59,052 nt of DNA from Akkermansia muciniphila. GTDB taxonomy: Bacteria; Verrucomicrobiota; Verrucomicrobiia; Limisphaerales; UBA9464. This document shows positions 1-8,952 of this stretch, one piece after another; position 1 is the first letter of the stretch; every line of letters starts with the position of its first letter. A model generated the notes under the pieces. That model saw only the letters and a list, made by a program, of their open reading frames with translations, did no database searches and was not told where the DNA came from. The DNA lies in assembly GCA_945898055.1 (NCBI GenBank), contig CAMDGV010000023.1, positions 1 to 59,052 of the forward strand, given 5' to 3'. The translations under genes were made by a program, and so were the position numbers.

Positions 1-2
1 CG

Positions 3-737
3 GTGCTGAAGCAGCGCGGGAAGACCGGCCAGCCGATGTTCCCGCACATCAATCATCCGAACTTCGGCTGGGGCATCACCGCCGAGGAGCTCATGCGAGT
101 GAACGGCGAGCGTTTCTTCGAGATCTACAACGGCCATCCGTCCGTCCACAACGAGGGAGAACCCGGTCACGCCGGCACGGAACGTGTCTGGGACATTGTG
201 CTCACGTGGCGGCTGGGCGTGCTCGGACTGCCCCCGATGTTCGGGCTCGGCGTCGATGACTCGCACAACTACCACAAGTTCGGACTGAAGGAGTCCAACC
301 CCGGCCGCGGTTGGGTGGTGGTCCGGGCCGCTCGCCTGACTCCGGAGTCGCTGATCGAGGCGCTGGAACGGGGGGATTTCTACGCGAGCTCTGGCGTGAC
401 GCTGAAGGATGTGCGCCGAGAGAAGAACCGACTGACTGTGCAGATCGCCGGCGAACCAGGCGTGACATACCGCACACAGTTCATCGGTACCCGCCGCGGC
501 TTCAAGCCGGACAACGAGCCGCTTCGCAACGCCGCCGGCGGCATTCTCCGGGTCACGCACCGTTACAGCGACGATATCGGCAAAATCCTCGACCAGGTGG
601 ATGGCACCGTGGCCAGCTACGAACTCACGGGCAACGAGCTTTACGTTCGTGCCAAGGTCACCTCGTCCAAGCGGAAGGAGAATCCCTACGCCAAGGACGA
701 GACCGAGTCGGCCTGGGTTCAACCGGTGATGCCGTAA
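3..737 (+). CDS. PHP-domain-like phosphoesterase, C-terminal part (5' truncated by window edge)
   Basis: The frame is open to the left edge, so this is the C-terminal 244 or so residues of a longer protein. It contains the segment FPHINHPNFGWGIT near residue 14, a later FEIYNGHP and a GLGVDDSHNYH motif near residue 82. This spacing of His and Asp residues resembles the C-terminal half of polymerase-and-histidinol-phosphatase (PHP) metallohydrolase domains, often found as secreted proteins in Planctomycetes and Verrucomicrobia. The tail after residue 110 looks like a beta-rich accessory domain. The substrate is unknown. Base composition is clearly G+C richer than in the next 2.5 kb. The family assignment is from motif memory only. 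Confidence 0.65.
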   Translation: MLKQRGKTGQPMFPHINHPNFGWGITAEELMRVNGERFFEIYNGHPSVHNEGEPGHAGTERVWDIVLTWRLGVLGLPPMFGLGVDDSHNYHKFGLKESNPGRGWVVVRAARLTPESLIEALERGDFYASSGVTLKDVRREKNRLTVQIAGEPGVTYRTQFIGTRRGFKPDNEPLRNAAGGILRVTHRYSDDIGKILDQVDGTVASYELTGNELYVRAKVTSSKRKENPYAKDETESAWVQPVMP

Positions 738-1001
738 AGGAACAGACGCATGGCGGCAGCGGGGATCTCGGAGCCTCGCCCCAACTCAACCGATTACCCT
801 CCGCGTCAGAATACTAAATTCCTGCTATTTAAGAGCTGTGCACCGCGAAGTTATGGGTGATTGAGCAGAACTACCCTCTCCGATGAAGGCAGGAACAGGG
901 CTGGAGACTGCGGAAGTTATTCAAGACCAGAGGGTATTCAGGCGGGATGTGGTGAAGAGAAATAAATAGCCTGCCCCATAGTTTAGCCCTCTTGGCGGCA
1001 T
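738..1001. other. Intergenic stretch without a recognisable gene
   Basis: This 264-base stretch sits between the G+C-rich PHP-like gene and the beheaded serine hydrolase. All frames are broken by stops. I see no strong hairpin followed by a T-run. The composition shifts here from G+C rich to AT rich, which suggests it holds the join of an accessory patch. Confidence 0.4.
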
Positions 1002-1670
1002 TTGCTGACACAATTCAGCGATTGGTCCGGCTGCTTGTTTGATTTTTGTGATTGGGCCGATCGCCCCCCAAAGCAAGGCGGCATCGATGATTGGAAGAAC
1101 AGAAAATTAGTCGAGCCCGGGACGCAATTTGAGTACAATGATGTACGAGTAAACTTGTTAGCCTATTCGCTGTTGCAAGTTTGGCGCAAGCCATTGCCGG
1201 TTGTATTAAAGGAGAAACTCATCGATCCGATTGGCGCATCAACTACTTGGAGATGGCATGGCTATGATAACTCGTTTGTCAATGTAGATGGCCAAATGAT
1301 CCAATCGGTCAGTGGTGGAGGTCATTTCGGAGGCGGCTTGTTTATTAATACACTTGATCATGCTTGCTTTGGATTACTCTTTGCGCGTAAAGGAAAATGG
1401 AAGAATCAACAATTGATCTCAGAGCGTTGGGTGAGTGCTGTAAATCAATCATCATCTGCTAATAAATCCTATGGATTGATGTGGTGGACCAATCAAGAAA
1501 ATTATTTAGATAACATTTCAAAAGATATATACTATGCAAATGGCTTTGGCGGCAACTACATTGTAGTTGATAAGGAACACGATTTAGTGATCGTGACAAG
1601 ATGGTTGGATTCCGATAAGCTGGCCGAATTAGTAAGACTTGTCATTAGCTCAATAGAAGTCAAAAACTGA
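1002..1670 (+). pseudogene. Serine hydrolase (class C beta-lactamase-like), N-terminally truncated
   Basis: The frame opens at a TTG only 18 bases after an in-frame stop (984-986). The protein starts directly in the segment LLTQFSDWSG, which in intact beta-lactamase/penicillin-binding-protein-like esterases follows the nucleophile region by about 30 residues. The SxxK motif and the first hundred or so residues are therefore missing. The rest is well kept: GTQFEYNDVRVNLLAY contains the YxN motif near residue 45, and the late GFGGNYIVVD matches the usual GxGG(Q/N) segment near residue 183. Catalysis is not expected without the serine. Its TGA stop lies inside the left end of the adjacent repeat-bounded relic. 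The composition is AT rich. A short, freshly started gene is possible but unlikely. Confidence 0.7.
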
Positions 1671-2292
1671 TAGGAAATTGCTTTTTTGACGGGCTGGGGG
1701 AAAGAAACATCCGCTAGCATCGCTTGGCCAAAAAGCTCCCCGCCCCCGCCCCTAAAACATCCCATGCGAACCTGGCGAGATCTGATCTGATAAGCGTGGC
1801 CAAGCGATCCATCGCGATGCCCCAAGTCCAGTGCGCGATGAGGCTCATTGCACTCATTAAAGAACTCTTGGTGATCTAAAAAATCCTACGTCACCTCAAC
1901 CTCTGGGGTGGCCAAAAAAAATTCGCCGAAGCCCGATCACCTTAAGACAATCCAGTGTTCAATCCACAGTCCACCGACGACCAATTTCTGATCGAGGAAC
2001 AAATCATGCCCGACCACGAAAACGTCATCACCGACTGAGCACCTCGACCCGAGCAGCCCAATTTTCTACCCAAAAACGAAATTAAAAAGCTCTAAAATGA
2101 CAAATCCCGACTCTGCATCGTCACCCTGACGACGCACCCCAAACCCAAAAAACTCAGGCACTAGAAAGCTAGATTACAAAAAAACCGTCACCGGGGACAT
2201 TGACCGCTTCTCCTGGAGGAATATAAACTCGGAAAGTAGCCGACCAAAAACCAATTTTCCTTCCCCCCCAAGGTCAAGCAATTTCCTATCAG
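1667..2292. mobile_element. Decayed insertion element bounded by inverted repeats (copy 1)
   Basis: The left end (1667-1704) reads CTGATAGGAAATTGCTT followed by TTTTGACGGG and a G-run. The right end (2258-2292) read in reverse begins with the same 17 bases (2276-2292) and then a G-run ending GGAAGG. The interior of about 550 bases carries a broken transposase C-terminus (separate entry). The same ends flank a second relic at 43871-44146. The left end overlaps the stop codon of the preceding gene. The right end stops about 23 bases before the next start codon. No direct target repeat is obvious. The inverted repeats are seen directly. That this is an insertion element is inferred. Confidence 0.7.
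1758..2038 (+). pseudogene. Relic of an IS91/Y2-like transposase C-terminus
   Basis: Across two frames and several stops I can read HPMRTWRDLI, then SDPSRCPKSSA, then MRLIALIKELLVI, a stop, and KILRHLNLWGG. This matches the usual end of IS91-type transposases, where a W-x-x-L-L segment precedes a CPxCG zinc-binding turn, an MRxIAxI strand and an ILxHLxLW helix. One frameshift lies near 1838 and stops lie near 1790, 1877 and further on. The last readable segment (PDHENVITD) ends at 2038. It cannot encode an active enzyme. The family name is from memory of the motif. The match of the pattern itself is clear. Confidence 0.55.
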
Positions 2293-2315
2293 TAATTTCA
2301 GCCCTTGCCACAGCC

Positions 2316-3215
2316 ATGACCCAAGTCCTTCTCTACCAATGTCCGAACTGCGATGCGAGTTGCTCAGTTGATACCGATCTAGTGGGCCTCAACGTCGTCT
2401 GCCCTAACTGCACCCAAGAATTCACAGCAACGCCCCCAGACACCGCCTCCGATTTCGAACTTCCTGACGCCATTCCATTCTTTAAATCCGGAAAACTTGA
2501 GATTCTCAAAAAAGAACTCAATAAACTCACTTCCGACGGAGAACTGAGCAAATCAGAAGAAATGGCCCTTACAAGAGCTGCCCTGATGCTCGGGTTAAAA
2601 GAAAAAGATTTTGTTAAATTAACCAAATCAGAATTCCTGATTCATTTTAATCCAATTCTTGAAAGGGCTTCCAAGACTGCCCACATAACAGATGAGGATG
2701 TTGAGGAAATAAATAAATTACAGATTAAATACGGCGCAGATCTGGAATTTGATGAGTCTTTTAGCGTTTTCCGATGGATATACTTGATGGAAGTCAAGGG
2801 CCAGACGCCGCCCCCAATAGTTAATGATGAAATACACCTAGAAGATGGTGAATCTATTTATATGGCGATGAATTCCACTTGGGCGCAACCGAGATCAAAG
2901 GCAACTAGTTATTCTGGCGTTTCAATCTCAGTCCCGACGGGCATCAGAGGAGTCAGGCTTAGGTTCGGCAAGATGCAAGCCAACCGAGTCGAGGAGATCA
3001 CGGAGTTAGATTCTGGGCGGTTATATATTTCAAATAAATCAATTTACTTTCAAGGCGCAAACCGCAACACCGGGATTTCAATTTCATCTATTCTAGATAC
3101 TACCGTCCACACTGACAGCATCAGGGTTGACAAGAAACGTGGCCGGGCTGACTACTTTGGAATGAGTTTGATGAATTCTAGATATATTCAAGCATTGATT
3201 GGGGTTCTTAAGTAA
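2316..3215 (+). CDS. Zinc-ribbon protein with a C-terminal beta-rich domain, function unknown
   Basis: The ATG follows the right end of the repeat-bounded relic by 23 bases. Residues 8-35 form a zinc ribbon with CPNC, a central CSVD turn and a second CPNC, similar to MJ0042-type or finger domains. The middle part (50-170) is charged and helical. Residues from about 230 (GRLYISNKSIYFQG) look like a PH-like or beta-sandwich domain followed by a short basic strand. There is no signal peptide or membrane segment, so it is probably cytoplasmic. The gene is AT richer than the genes after 4 kb and sits between two transposase relics, which suggests acquisition. I do not recognise a specific function. 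Confidence 0.6.
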   Translation: MTQVLLYQCPNCDASCSVDTDLVGLNVVCPNCTQEFTATPPDTASDFELPDAIPFFKSGKLEILKKELNKLTSDGELSKSEEMALTRAALMLGLKEKDFVKLTKSEFLIHFNPILERASKTAHITDEDVEEINKLQIKYGADLEFDESFSVFRWIYLMEVKGQTPPPIVNDEIHLEDGESIYMAMNSTWAQPRSKATSYSGVSISVPTGIRGVRLRFGKMQANRVEEITELDSGRLYISNKSIYFQGANRNTGISISSILDTTVHTDSIRVDKKRGRADYFGMSLMNSRYIQALIGVLK

Positions 3216-3400
3216 GTGGTCCGTAAGAGATATGATGCAGCAGTATAAAATAATTTTTCAAACATGTATTTATTTTATCACGGACTAGGTCGAGGAAAAA
3301 TAGTACTACTCCAGATAAAAATTAATAAATATTTCCCTCAATAAAAAACCTATTTAATCTCTCAATTCTACTTTCCGGTTTTGTGATTTCCTCTTGGTGG

Positions 3401-3910
3401 CTACGGCGTGGTTTTCAGGAGGTCTGGGATGCGGGGTTGGTCCGGACCGGGTTGCGTCGTGATTTCGACTACCATGGCATTGAATTTAGCCTGTTCCTGT
3501 CGGATCCCTTGGAGCGTTTCCAATACGTTTTGAATCGTCGATTGCCAGTTCTTGCCTTGTCCATCGCTTTCAAATAGCGGCCTCAACCTCTGGGTGAGAT
3601 GCCATTGAAGATGATAGGCCATCATGCAGATAAATAGGTGACTGTGGATCCGATCATCGGTCTTGTGGTAGGTCGGCTGCGTTTCGAGCGATACGGTCTT
3701 CAAGTCTCGAAAGGCCTGCTCCACTAAACTCAGGCTTTTATCGGTCAGCACCAACTCCGTGGCCGTTATCAACTCCTTCGTCACGTCCGCGCGAATCACG
3801 TAGCAGCCGTCAAAAAATAGCGTTTGGGGGGATCTTCGGGATAGAGGACTTCGACGCTATTCTTATCACCCAACAGTTCGGCCGGAAGGACCTTGATTGA
3901 AGAGTTTAAA
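3401..3910 (-). pseudogene. IS1634-like (IS4 superfamily) transposase fragment, frameshifted
   Basis: The intact part (3799 down to 3401) reads VEQAFRDLKTV, then a YHKTDDRIHSHLFICMMAY segment and LQWHL. This is the C-terminal catalytic helix region typical of IS1634 transposases, where the E of the DDE triad and the R-hAHxFxCxLAY motif occur. Upstream the reading continues in another frame (LLGDKNSVEVLYPEDPPKRYF) and joins FFDGCYVIRADV across a T-run near 3806-3812. A one-base slip has therefore broken the gene. The N-terminal two thirds are missing beyond about 3910. No active product is expected. Confidence 0.75.
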
Positions 3911-4023
3911 ATATGGCGAATAAAAATTGCTTAGTTGGGGGATCCTTCTAAACATTTTCTACAGTTTTTGAGGCAACGGACCCTGTTGCTAGGCCCCCTC
4001 CAAAAGCCCTCCGTTCACACTTT

Positions 4024-7000
4024 ATGAAGACTTTATTACTTTGGCTCTGGCTGATACCCCTTGTATTGCTGGAAGTACGGGGCCAATCGATTTCCAAATC
4101 AGCTTACATCTCCAGCATTCGCACTTTCGGAACCAACGTCGTGGTTCAGGTTCAACTACCGACTGGGGCAAAACGGGTGACCCTGGAATCCCGATCCCGC
4201 TTTATCGGCGGCACTTGGACTCCTCGGAGGGTGCTGATGCCCAAAGCAGGCGAAACCCAATTATCGTTCTCTATCCCGATCTCCGAGGCCACCGAAGCAC
4301 TACGCGCGATCGTGGATGATGAATCTTCTCTGCCTCTTCCCTCGGCTTTCTATTCTCTCCAGCAGGTTTTTGGCGAACAACTCAGTGGTTCACCACCTGT
4401 CACCACAATCACTCCAGGCACTAAAGGTCCGATCGCTCTCGTTTCTGACAGTTCATCTCGGACAGAATCGACGTCCCGCACAGTTTCTGAATCTGACATT
4501 TGGAAGTTCTCCGGATCCCACCTTTACTTCTTTAACCAGTACCGAGGCTTACACGTTTTTGACGTTTCAAATCCAGCGAAGCCAGTGTTGGAGGGTCGCC
4601 TTCCACTGACCAGTTATGGTGAACAATTACATGTTCTGCCCGCGCCGCTTTTAACAGGTAACTGGTTGGCTTTAATCACTCAGCAAGATTGCCAATGGGA
4701 CGCTTCCGAAGTCCTTTTGGTACGATCGGAAAATGGAAAACCTACCCTTAGCAATCGCCTACCCGTCCCAGGTCGGGTGCTCGAGACACGCTTAATTGGC
4801 GATATCCTTCTGATGGCTACTCAAACGTGGAGTAATCGCACTGAAATGACGGCGATCCCCATTACCGTCGTTACTTCCATCGACCTTGCTAATCCCGAGA
4901 GTCCCGTCGTTCGTTACACCGGCATTTTCCCATTTATACCCACCGCCATCCATGCCACCGATCAACTCCTTTTTGTCGCGACCCAACCCGGTTGGAGTTG
5001 GTGGCTTCCTTCGGAAGGAGACTCACCAAAGACTCACACTGTGTTGGTCTTCGATGTCAGCGATCCTCTTGGGAACATCAACTATACAGGATCCTTTCCA
5101 ACAAGCGGCCGAGTCGACGACAAGTTTAAGTTCGGACTCGATCGCGATGTCCTCACGGTGGTGTCTCAGGTGGACAGTCGATGGTCACCAATGGGAACAC
5201 CTTTGGCACCCTCCCGTGTCGTGCTGGAGACGTTCTCTGTCGAAAACCGAGCTAAACCCTACCGCTTGGCCACTCTTAATTTAGTCACCAATGAATCCGT
5301 GTTCGCCACCCGCTTCGATGCCGGTCGTGCATACGTCGTTACCTTCCGTCGAGTCGATCCTCTCTGGATTGTTGATCTGTCCGATCCGAAGAGCCCAACG
5401 GTGCGGGGCGAACTTTCTGTACCTGGATGGTCGACTTACATTGAACCATTGGGCGATCGCTTACTCGCTATGGGCGTTGAATCAGGCCGAGCCGCTATCT
5501 CTCTCTTTGATGTCGCTGATCCGGCTGCGCCCGCACTCCTCTCCAAAGTTTTCCTCGGTGAAGGTTGGTCGTGGAGCGAGGCGAATGTGGATGAAAAAGC
5601 ATTTCGCGTCTTTCCAGAATCCAACCTCGCTTTGCTCCCTTGGTTCGGCCGACTCGGAACCAATGACTGGTTTCAAGGAATTCAGTTACTCGACTTCACT
5701 CGCGATTCACTCCGACTGCGCGGAACTATCAACCATGCCGCATCTGCTCGCCGCGCCACTCTGGTTAACCAGCACGTCCTTAGTATTTCTGGTGCAGAAA
5801 TTCTTTCGGCCGATATTTCCAACCGAGATAAACCTACTGTCCAAGCCGCGATTGATCTTGGTCGCCCTGTCGACCACGTTTTGGTAGCCGGCGACCGCCT
5901 CATACAATTGACCGGTGGACGTTGGGAAACCGCCTCGGGCCAACTCTCCCCACTGACTGTCGCTCTTTCCATCGAAACAGATCCAGAAAGCACTATCGCC
6001 AAACTTCAACTCTCTAATGCTCCGTTGATTGGCGCCGACTATCGTAATAATCAACTCTACCTTCTGCAAAAGTTCGATGACACCTACCGAACTGAACAAG
6101 AAATAAGTAAAAAAGATGTCGCAAGCTGGGTCAGATTGCCGGCGATCCTTCGTAACTTCACGAATAGTGTGGTTACGGCTAACCCGCCCTTGTTCCTCCC
6201 TGAAACAAATCTCGTGGTGATTGTCTATGAGGATTGGCCCGCTCCTATGCTGGTAACCAATACGGTCAGTTATACCAACTTCATCGGGGTTAACATCACT
6301 GGGTTAACCACACTGACAGTTGTCACAGTGGGCACCAACTTGGTTGTCACCGGTTCCACCAGTGTCTCCAATTCCCTCGGGGGTTGGTACGGTTCTTGGA
6401 ACATCGCTCTTTGGCCGTCCGAGAGCACCCTGCTTTTCACGGGAACTCAGGGCGGTGGGGTGATGCTTGATTTTATCCGGCCTAGAGGTGGGTTTGTGGG
6501 TAACGGTCGACCTTGGTATGGTGGCGACTCGGGGAGACTCTTAGCTTTCGATGTCTCGAAGGCTTCAACTCCCAAATTGGCTTCAGATCTAACCCTTGAT
6601 ACGGGTAGCTCCCGAACCCTGTTTTTGAGTGGCACAAAGTTGTTTTTGGGAGGAGTTAAATCACACTACTCACCCCCAGTAATCAAGCCAGGTTCCACCA
6701 ATGGAACAGAACTCCCTTGGTGGGAACAGTATGGCTCGTGGTCCTCTAGTTACCCTCTTCGAGTCGTCGACTACGCCGATCCCACAGAACCTTTGGTCCG
6801 TCCCGAATTACTTCTCCCCGGTGAACTCTCTGGTATTTCTCACCGCGGAAATCTCCTCTACTCACGCACCAATCAATGGACGTCGAAGGCATCCCTCTCC
6901 ACCTTGACTGCCCTCGCCTACGATGGGGTCAACGTCAGCTTTGTAGACTCTCGAACGATCCCCAAGGGTAGCGCCACTCCTTTACTGGTACTTCCTGACG

Positions 7001-7320
7001 GGCGCATCCTTGTTGGCGACGACAACACCCTCGAAACTTGGTCTCTAAATCGGGACGGAAAACTACTGACGAGCGGATCAATCAAGGTGCCGAACCCGAT
7101 CAGTGGATTCCAAACAATTGGTTCAACAATCCTTGCAGAAACCGGAGATATCCTCCTCAGGATCAAAACGGATCAGGATCCAATTACCCTCAGTGGACAA
7201 AGCGTTCGCCCTTGCAGTCTGTGGTTCGATGCCGCGACCGCCACCGCATCTCCCTCCGGTGGACTCTGGATTGCACGGAGCGACTATGGCCTCTGGTATC
7301 TGGCCTTTCACTCATTGTGA
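4024..7320 (+). CDS. Large secreted beta-propeller (LVIVD-like) protein
   Basis: The first 20 or so residues (MKTLLLWLWLIPLVLLEVRG) are a signal peptide. From about residue 155 the protein carries recurring blade-like units. Examples are LYFFNQYRGLHVFDVSNPAKPVLEG and several later xVFDVSDP, WIVDLSDPKSP, LFDVADPAAP and LLAFDVSKAS segments. The DVSDPxxP motif marks LVIVD/Beta_propel-type repeats. The C-terminal part includes a TN-rich stretch (about 740-800) and further blades to residue 1090. It is probably an extracellular or outer-surface binding or scaffold protein. The gene overlaps the next gene by four bases (GTGA), so the two are translationally coupled. No catalytic motif is evident. 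Confidence 0.75.
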   Translation: MKTLLLWLWLIPLVLLEVRGQSISKSAYISSIRTFGTNVVVQVQLPTGAKRVTLESRSRFIGGTWTPRRVLMPKAGETQLSFSIPISEATEALRAIVDDESSLPLPSAFYSLQQVFGEQLSGSPPVTTITPGTKGPIALVSDSSSRTESTSRTVSESDIWKFSGSHLYFFNQYRGLHVFDVSNPAKPVLEGRLPLTSYGEQLHVLPAPLLTGNWLALITQQDCQWDASEVLLVRSENGKPTLSNRLPVPGRVLETRLIGDILLMATQTWSNRTEMTAIPITVVTSIDLANPESPVVRYTGIFPFIPTAIHATDQLLFVATQPGWSWWLPSEGDSPKTHTVLVFDVSDPLGNINYTGSFPTSGRVDDKFKFGLDRDVLTVVSQVDSRWSPMGTPLAPSRVVLETFSVENRAKPYRLATLNLVTNESVFATRFDAGRAYVVTFRRVDPLWIVDLSDPKSPTVRGELSVPGWSTYIEPLGDRLLAMGVESGRAAISLFDVADPAAPALLSKVFLGEGWSWSEANVDEKAFRVFPESNLALLPWFGRLGTNDWFQGIQLLDFTRDSLRLRGTINHAASARRATLVNQHVLSISGAEILSADISNRDKPTVQAAIDLGRPVDHVLVAGDRLIQLTGGRWETASGQLSPLTVALSIETDPESTIAKLQLSNAPLIGADYRNNQLYLLQKFDDTYRTEQEISKKDVASWVRLPAILRNFTNSVVTANPPLFLPETNLVVIVYEDWPAPMLVTNTVSYTNFIGVNITGLTTLTVVTVGTNLVVTGSTSVSNSLGGWYGSWNIALWPSESTLLFTGTQGGGVMLDFIRPRGGFVGNGRPWYGGDSGRLLAFDVSKASTPKLASDLTLDTGSSRTLFLSGTKLFLGGVKSHYSPPVIKPGSTNGTELPWWEQYGSWSSSYPLRVVDYADPTEPLVRPELLLPGELSGISHRGNLLYSRTNQWTSKASLSTLTALAYDGVNVSFVDSRTIPKGSATPLLVLPDGRILVGDDNTLETWSLNRDGKLLTSGSIKVPNPISGFQTIGSTILAETGDILLRIKTDQDPITLSGQSVRPCSLWFDAATATASPSGGLWIARSDYGLWYLAFHSL

Positions 7321-8084
7321 CCTGCGACTCTCCTAGTTTCTGTTTCCGTCGAGACCGCGGTTTTTCGGTGATCGAACTTCTGACGGTGCTGGCCATCATC
7401 GGCATTGTGGCTACTCTGACACTCTCGGGAAGCGCTCGCGCGACCCACCGTGCTCGAGAGACTTTGTGCATCGAGAATTTAAGACAAATAGCGTTCGCAA
7501 CCGATCTCTATCAAAAGGACACAGGTTCAAGGCCTCGAAGTCTCTCACGTGTCGCTTTACAGTCAGCCCAACTCGGCCAGGGACAACGGATTCTCTGTCC
7601 CTTAGAACCAAAGATTCGTTCAGGAGAAGGCCTGCCCCAAGGCACCCTTAACCTGAACGCTTGGGGCAACCGTGCCAATGCCAGCCAACAACCTCTTCGA
7701 TTTCAGCAATTACGTGACCCCGATGGGTTGACCTTTGATCAAGAATTACGAGAGACAACGGAAACTCGCCCTTTCTCTTACCTTCACACTTTGGGCTGGA
7801 AACGGGCGGCTTGGGATAAACTCACGACGGATAATCGCCCCACCGGTCTCGTTGTCTGCCAGTTGCACGGCATCTCTCGGCTCAACGATTCGACAGTCAC
7901 GGCTTCTCATCAAAATTACGAAGGCAAAACCCTGCGCAGCCAACGCGATGGGTCGGTCGTCACTCGCCGAATCTTCCGCTTGGAAACTAACTCGGACCCC
8001 AGCACAACGGCACTGCCCCTAGAAGATTATCCTTGGGATCTTTACCTAGATTCTCAACTAACTTCCTCCAACCTTGCGCCGTGA
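7317..8084 (+). CDS. Orphan type II/IV pseudopilin-like protein
   Basis: I chose the GTG at 7317, which overlaps the previous stop as GTGA. It puts a short basic leader (CFRRDRG) before the prepilin peptidase motif G/FSVIEL at residues 15-21, with the conserved Glu at mature position +5. A hydrophobic helix follows to about residue 37. The rest is a soluble domain with an RETLCIENLRQIAFATDLY segment of the kind seen in verrucomicrobial pseudopilins. The product should be an inner-membrane-anchored periplasmic subunit processed by a prepilin peptidase. It is translationally coupled at both ends. The longer upstream open frame (from 7038) only reads through the propeller gene in another frame. 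Confidence 0.75.
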   Translation: MTCDSPSFCFRRDRGFSVIELLTVLAIIGIVATLTLSGSARATHRARETLCIENLRQIAFATDLYQKDTGSRPRSLSRVALQSAQLGQGQRILCPLEPKIRSGEGLPQGTLNLNAWGNRANASQQPLRFQQLRDPDGLTFDQELRETTETRPFSYLHTLGWKRAAWDKLTTDNRPTGLVVCQLHGISRLNDSTVTASHQNYEGKTLRSQRDGSVVTRRIFRLETNSDPSTTALPLEDYPWDLYLDSQLTSSNLAP

Positions 8085-8911
8085 ATGCCGACAGATCTCT
8101 GCGGCCAAACTCGTGGCCTAACTTTGCCCTCTACCACCGCTGGCTCCGACTCCTCTGGAGCGAGTGGTTTGCCCATTCTCATCTCATCCTCTTCACCCTC
8201 TCTGGATGGCTCGCTGTCGTATGGGCAGTTCCCTTTTTCGCTCACCCACTCTGGGTCCTAACGCCCAGCCTCCTTATTTCCGTTATTGCCGGCCCTTCCT
8301 TCGGAGGTGCTGATGTTATACACGGCGTCGAAGAATTCGCCTTCTCATTCCCTATCACTCGCTCGGAACGTTTTCTTTCCCGCAGTTTTTTAGGTGCTTT
8401 TCTTACCTTATTTATTTCGGCCGCTGGAGTCTTCTTGCTGGAGGATAGCCTCGCCGACGTCCTCGTTCGCACCTTTCTCAGTACCGGCCTCACCCAAGGG
8501 GAATTGAACCCTTCGATTTTCCTTTATAGTCTCCTCATCGGCTTCCCTTTCACCGTCTTTGCTCTGGGCTTTTCTATGGCCTCGCTCGCCACGGGGCGCA
8601 CTCTCGCTTTTACCTCTTGGCTTTGGGGATTGCTGGGCGCGCTCTCCATCCTTCGCCTAGCCTCACGATTGGAAGAACAACGCTTCGATAGACTCACTGG
8701 ATTCTTCGCCGTCCCCCTGCTCGCTGGTATCGGAACCTTAACCTTGCTCGTCGCTTGGCACTTATATTGTCGCAAAGAATCCGGCACCGGAACGGCTCCC
8801 CTCAGACTGCCGCGCAGTTGGTGGGGTTGGATGCTAGCCACTCTCGCCGCAACTGCCTGTATCGCATTGCTGCTCTATTGGTTAATTATTCATGTCGCTC
8901 GCGCTTTTTGA
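8081..8911 (+). CDS. ABC-2-like integral membrane protein
   Basis: The GTG at 8081 overlaps the pseudopilin stop as GTGA. The 276-residue product has about six hydrophobic segments. Near residues 90-110 it has FAFSFPITRSERFLSRSFLGA, a Pro-bearing loop resembling the (A/S)LPxSRxExLxxRxL motif of ABC-2 type permeases. No ATPase gene is adjacent. A 40-base gap separates it from the next small gene. It may be the channel or anchor of a small export or surface-attachment module with the two preceding genes, but that is inference. A non-ABC membrane protein is an alternative. Confidence 0.65.
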   Translation: MNADRSLRPNSWPNFALYHRWLRLLWSEWFAHSHLILFTLSGWLAVVWAVPFFAHPLWVLTPSLLISVIAGPSFGGADVIHGVEEFAFSFPITRSERFLSRSFLGAFLTLFISAAGVFLLEDSLADVLVRTFLSTGLTQGELNPSIFLYSLLIGFPFTVFALGFSMASLATGRTLAFTSWLWGLLGALSILRLASRLEEQRFDRLTGFFAVPLLAGIGTLTLLVAWHLYCRKESGTGTAPLRLPRSWWGWMLATLAATACIALLLYWLIIHVARAF

Positions 8912-8952
8912 TCCCTCCCCCTCTTTGAGTGTAGCCTACGCGGATAAACACA

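Noticed and set aside
7038-7316. Upstream extension of the pseudopilin frame
   Set aside because: It lies in another frame within the propeller gene. The GTG at 7317 gives a proper prepilin leader and stop-start overlap.
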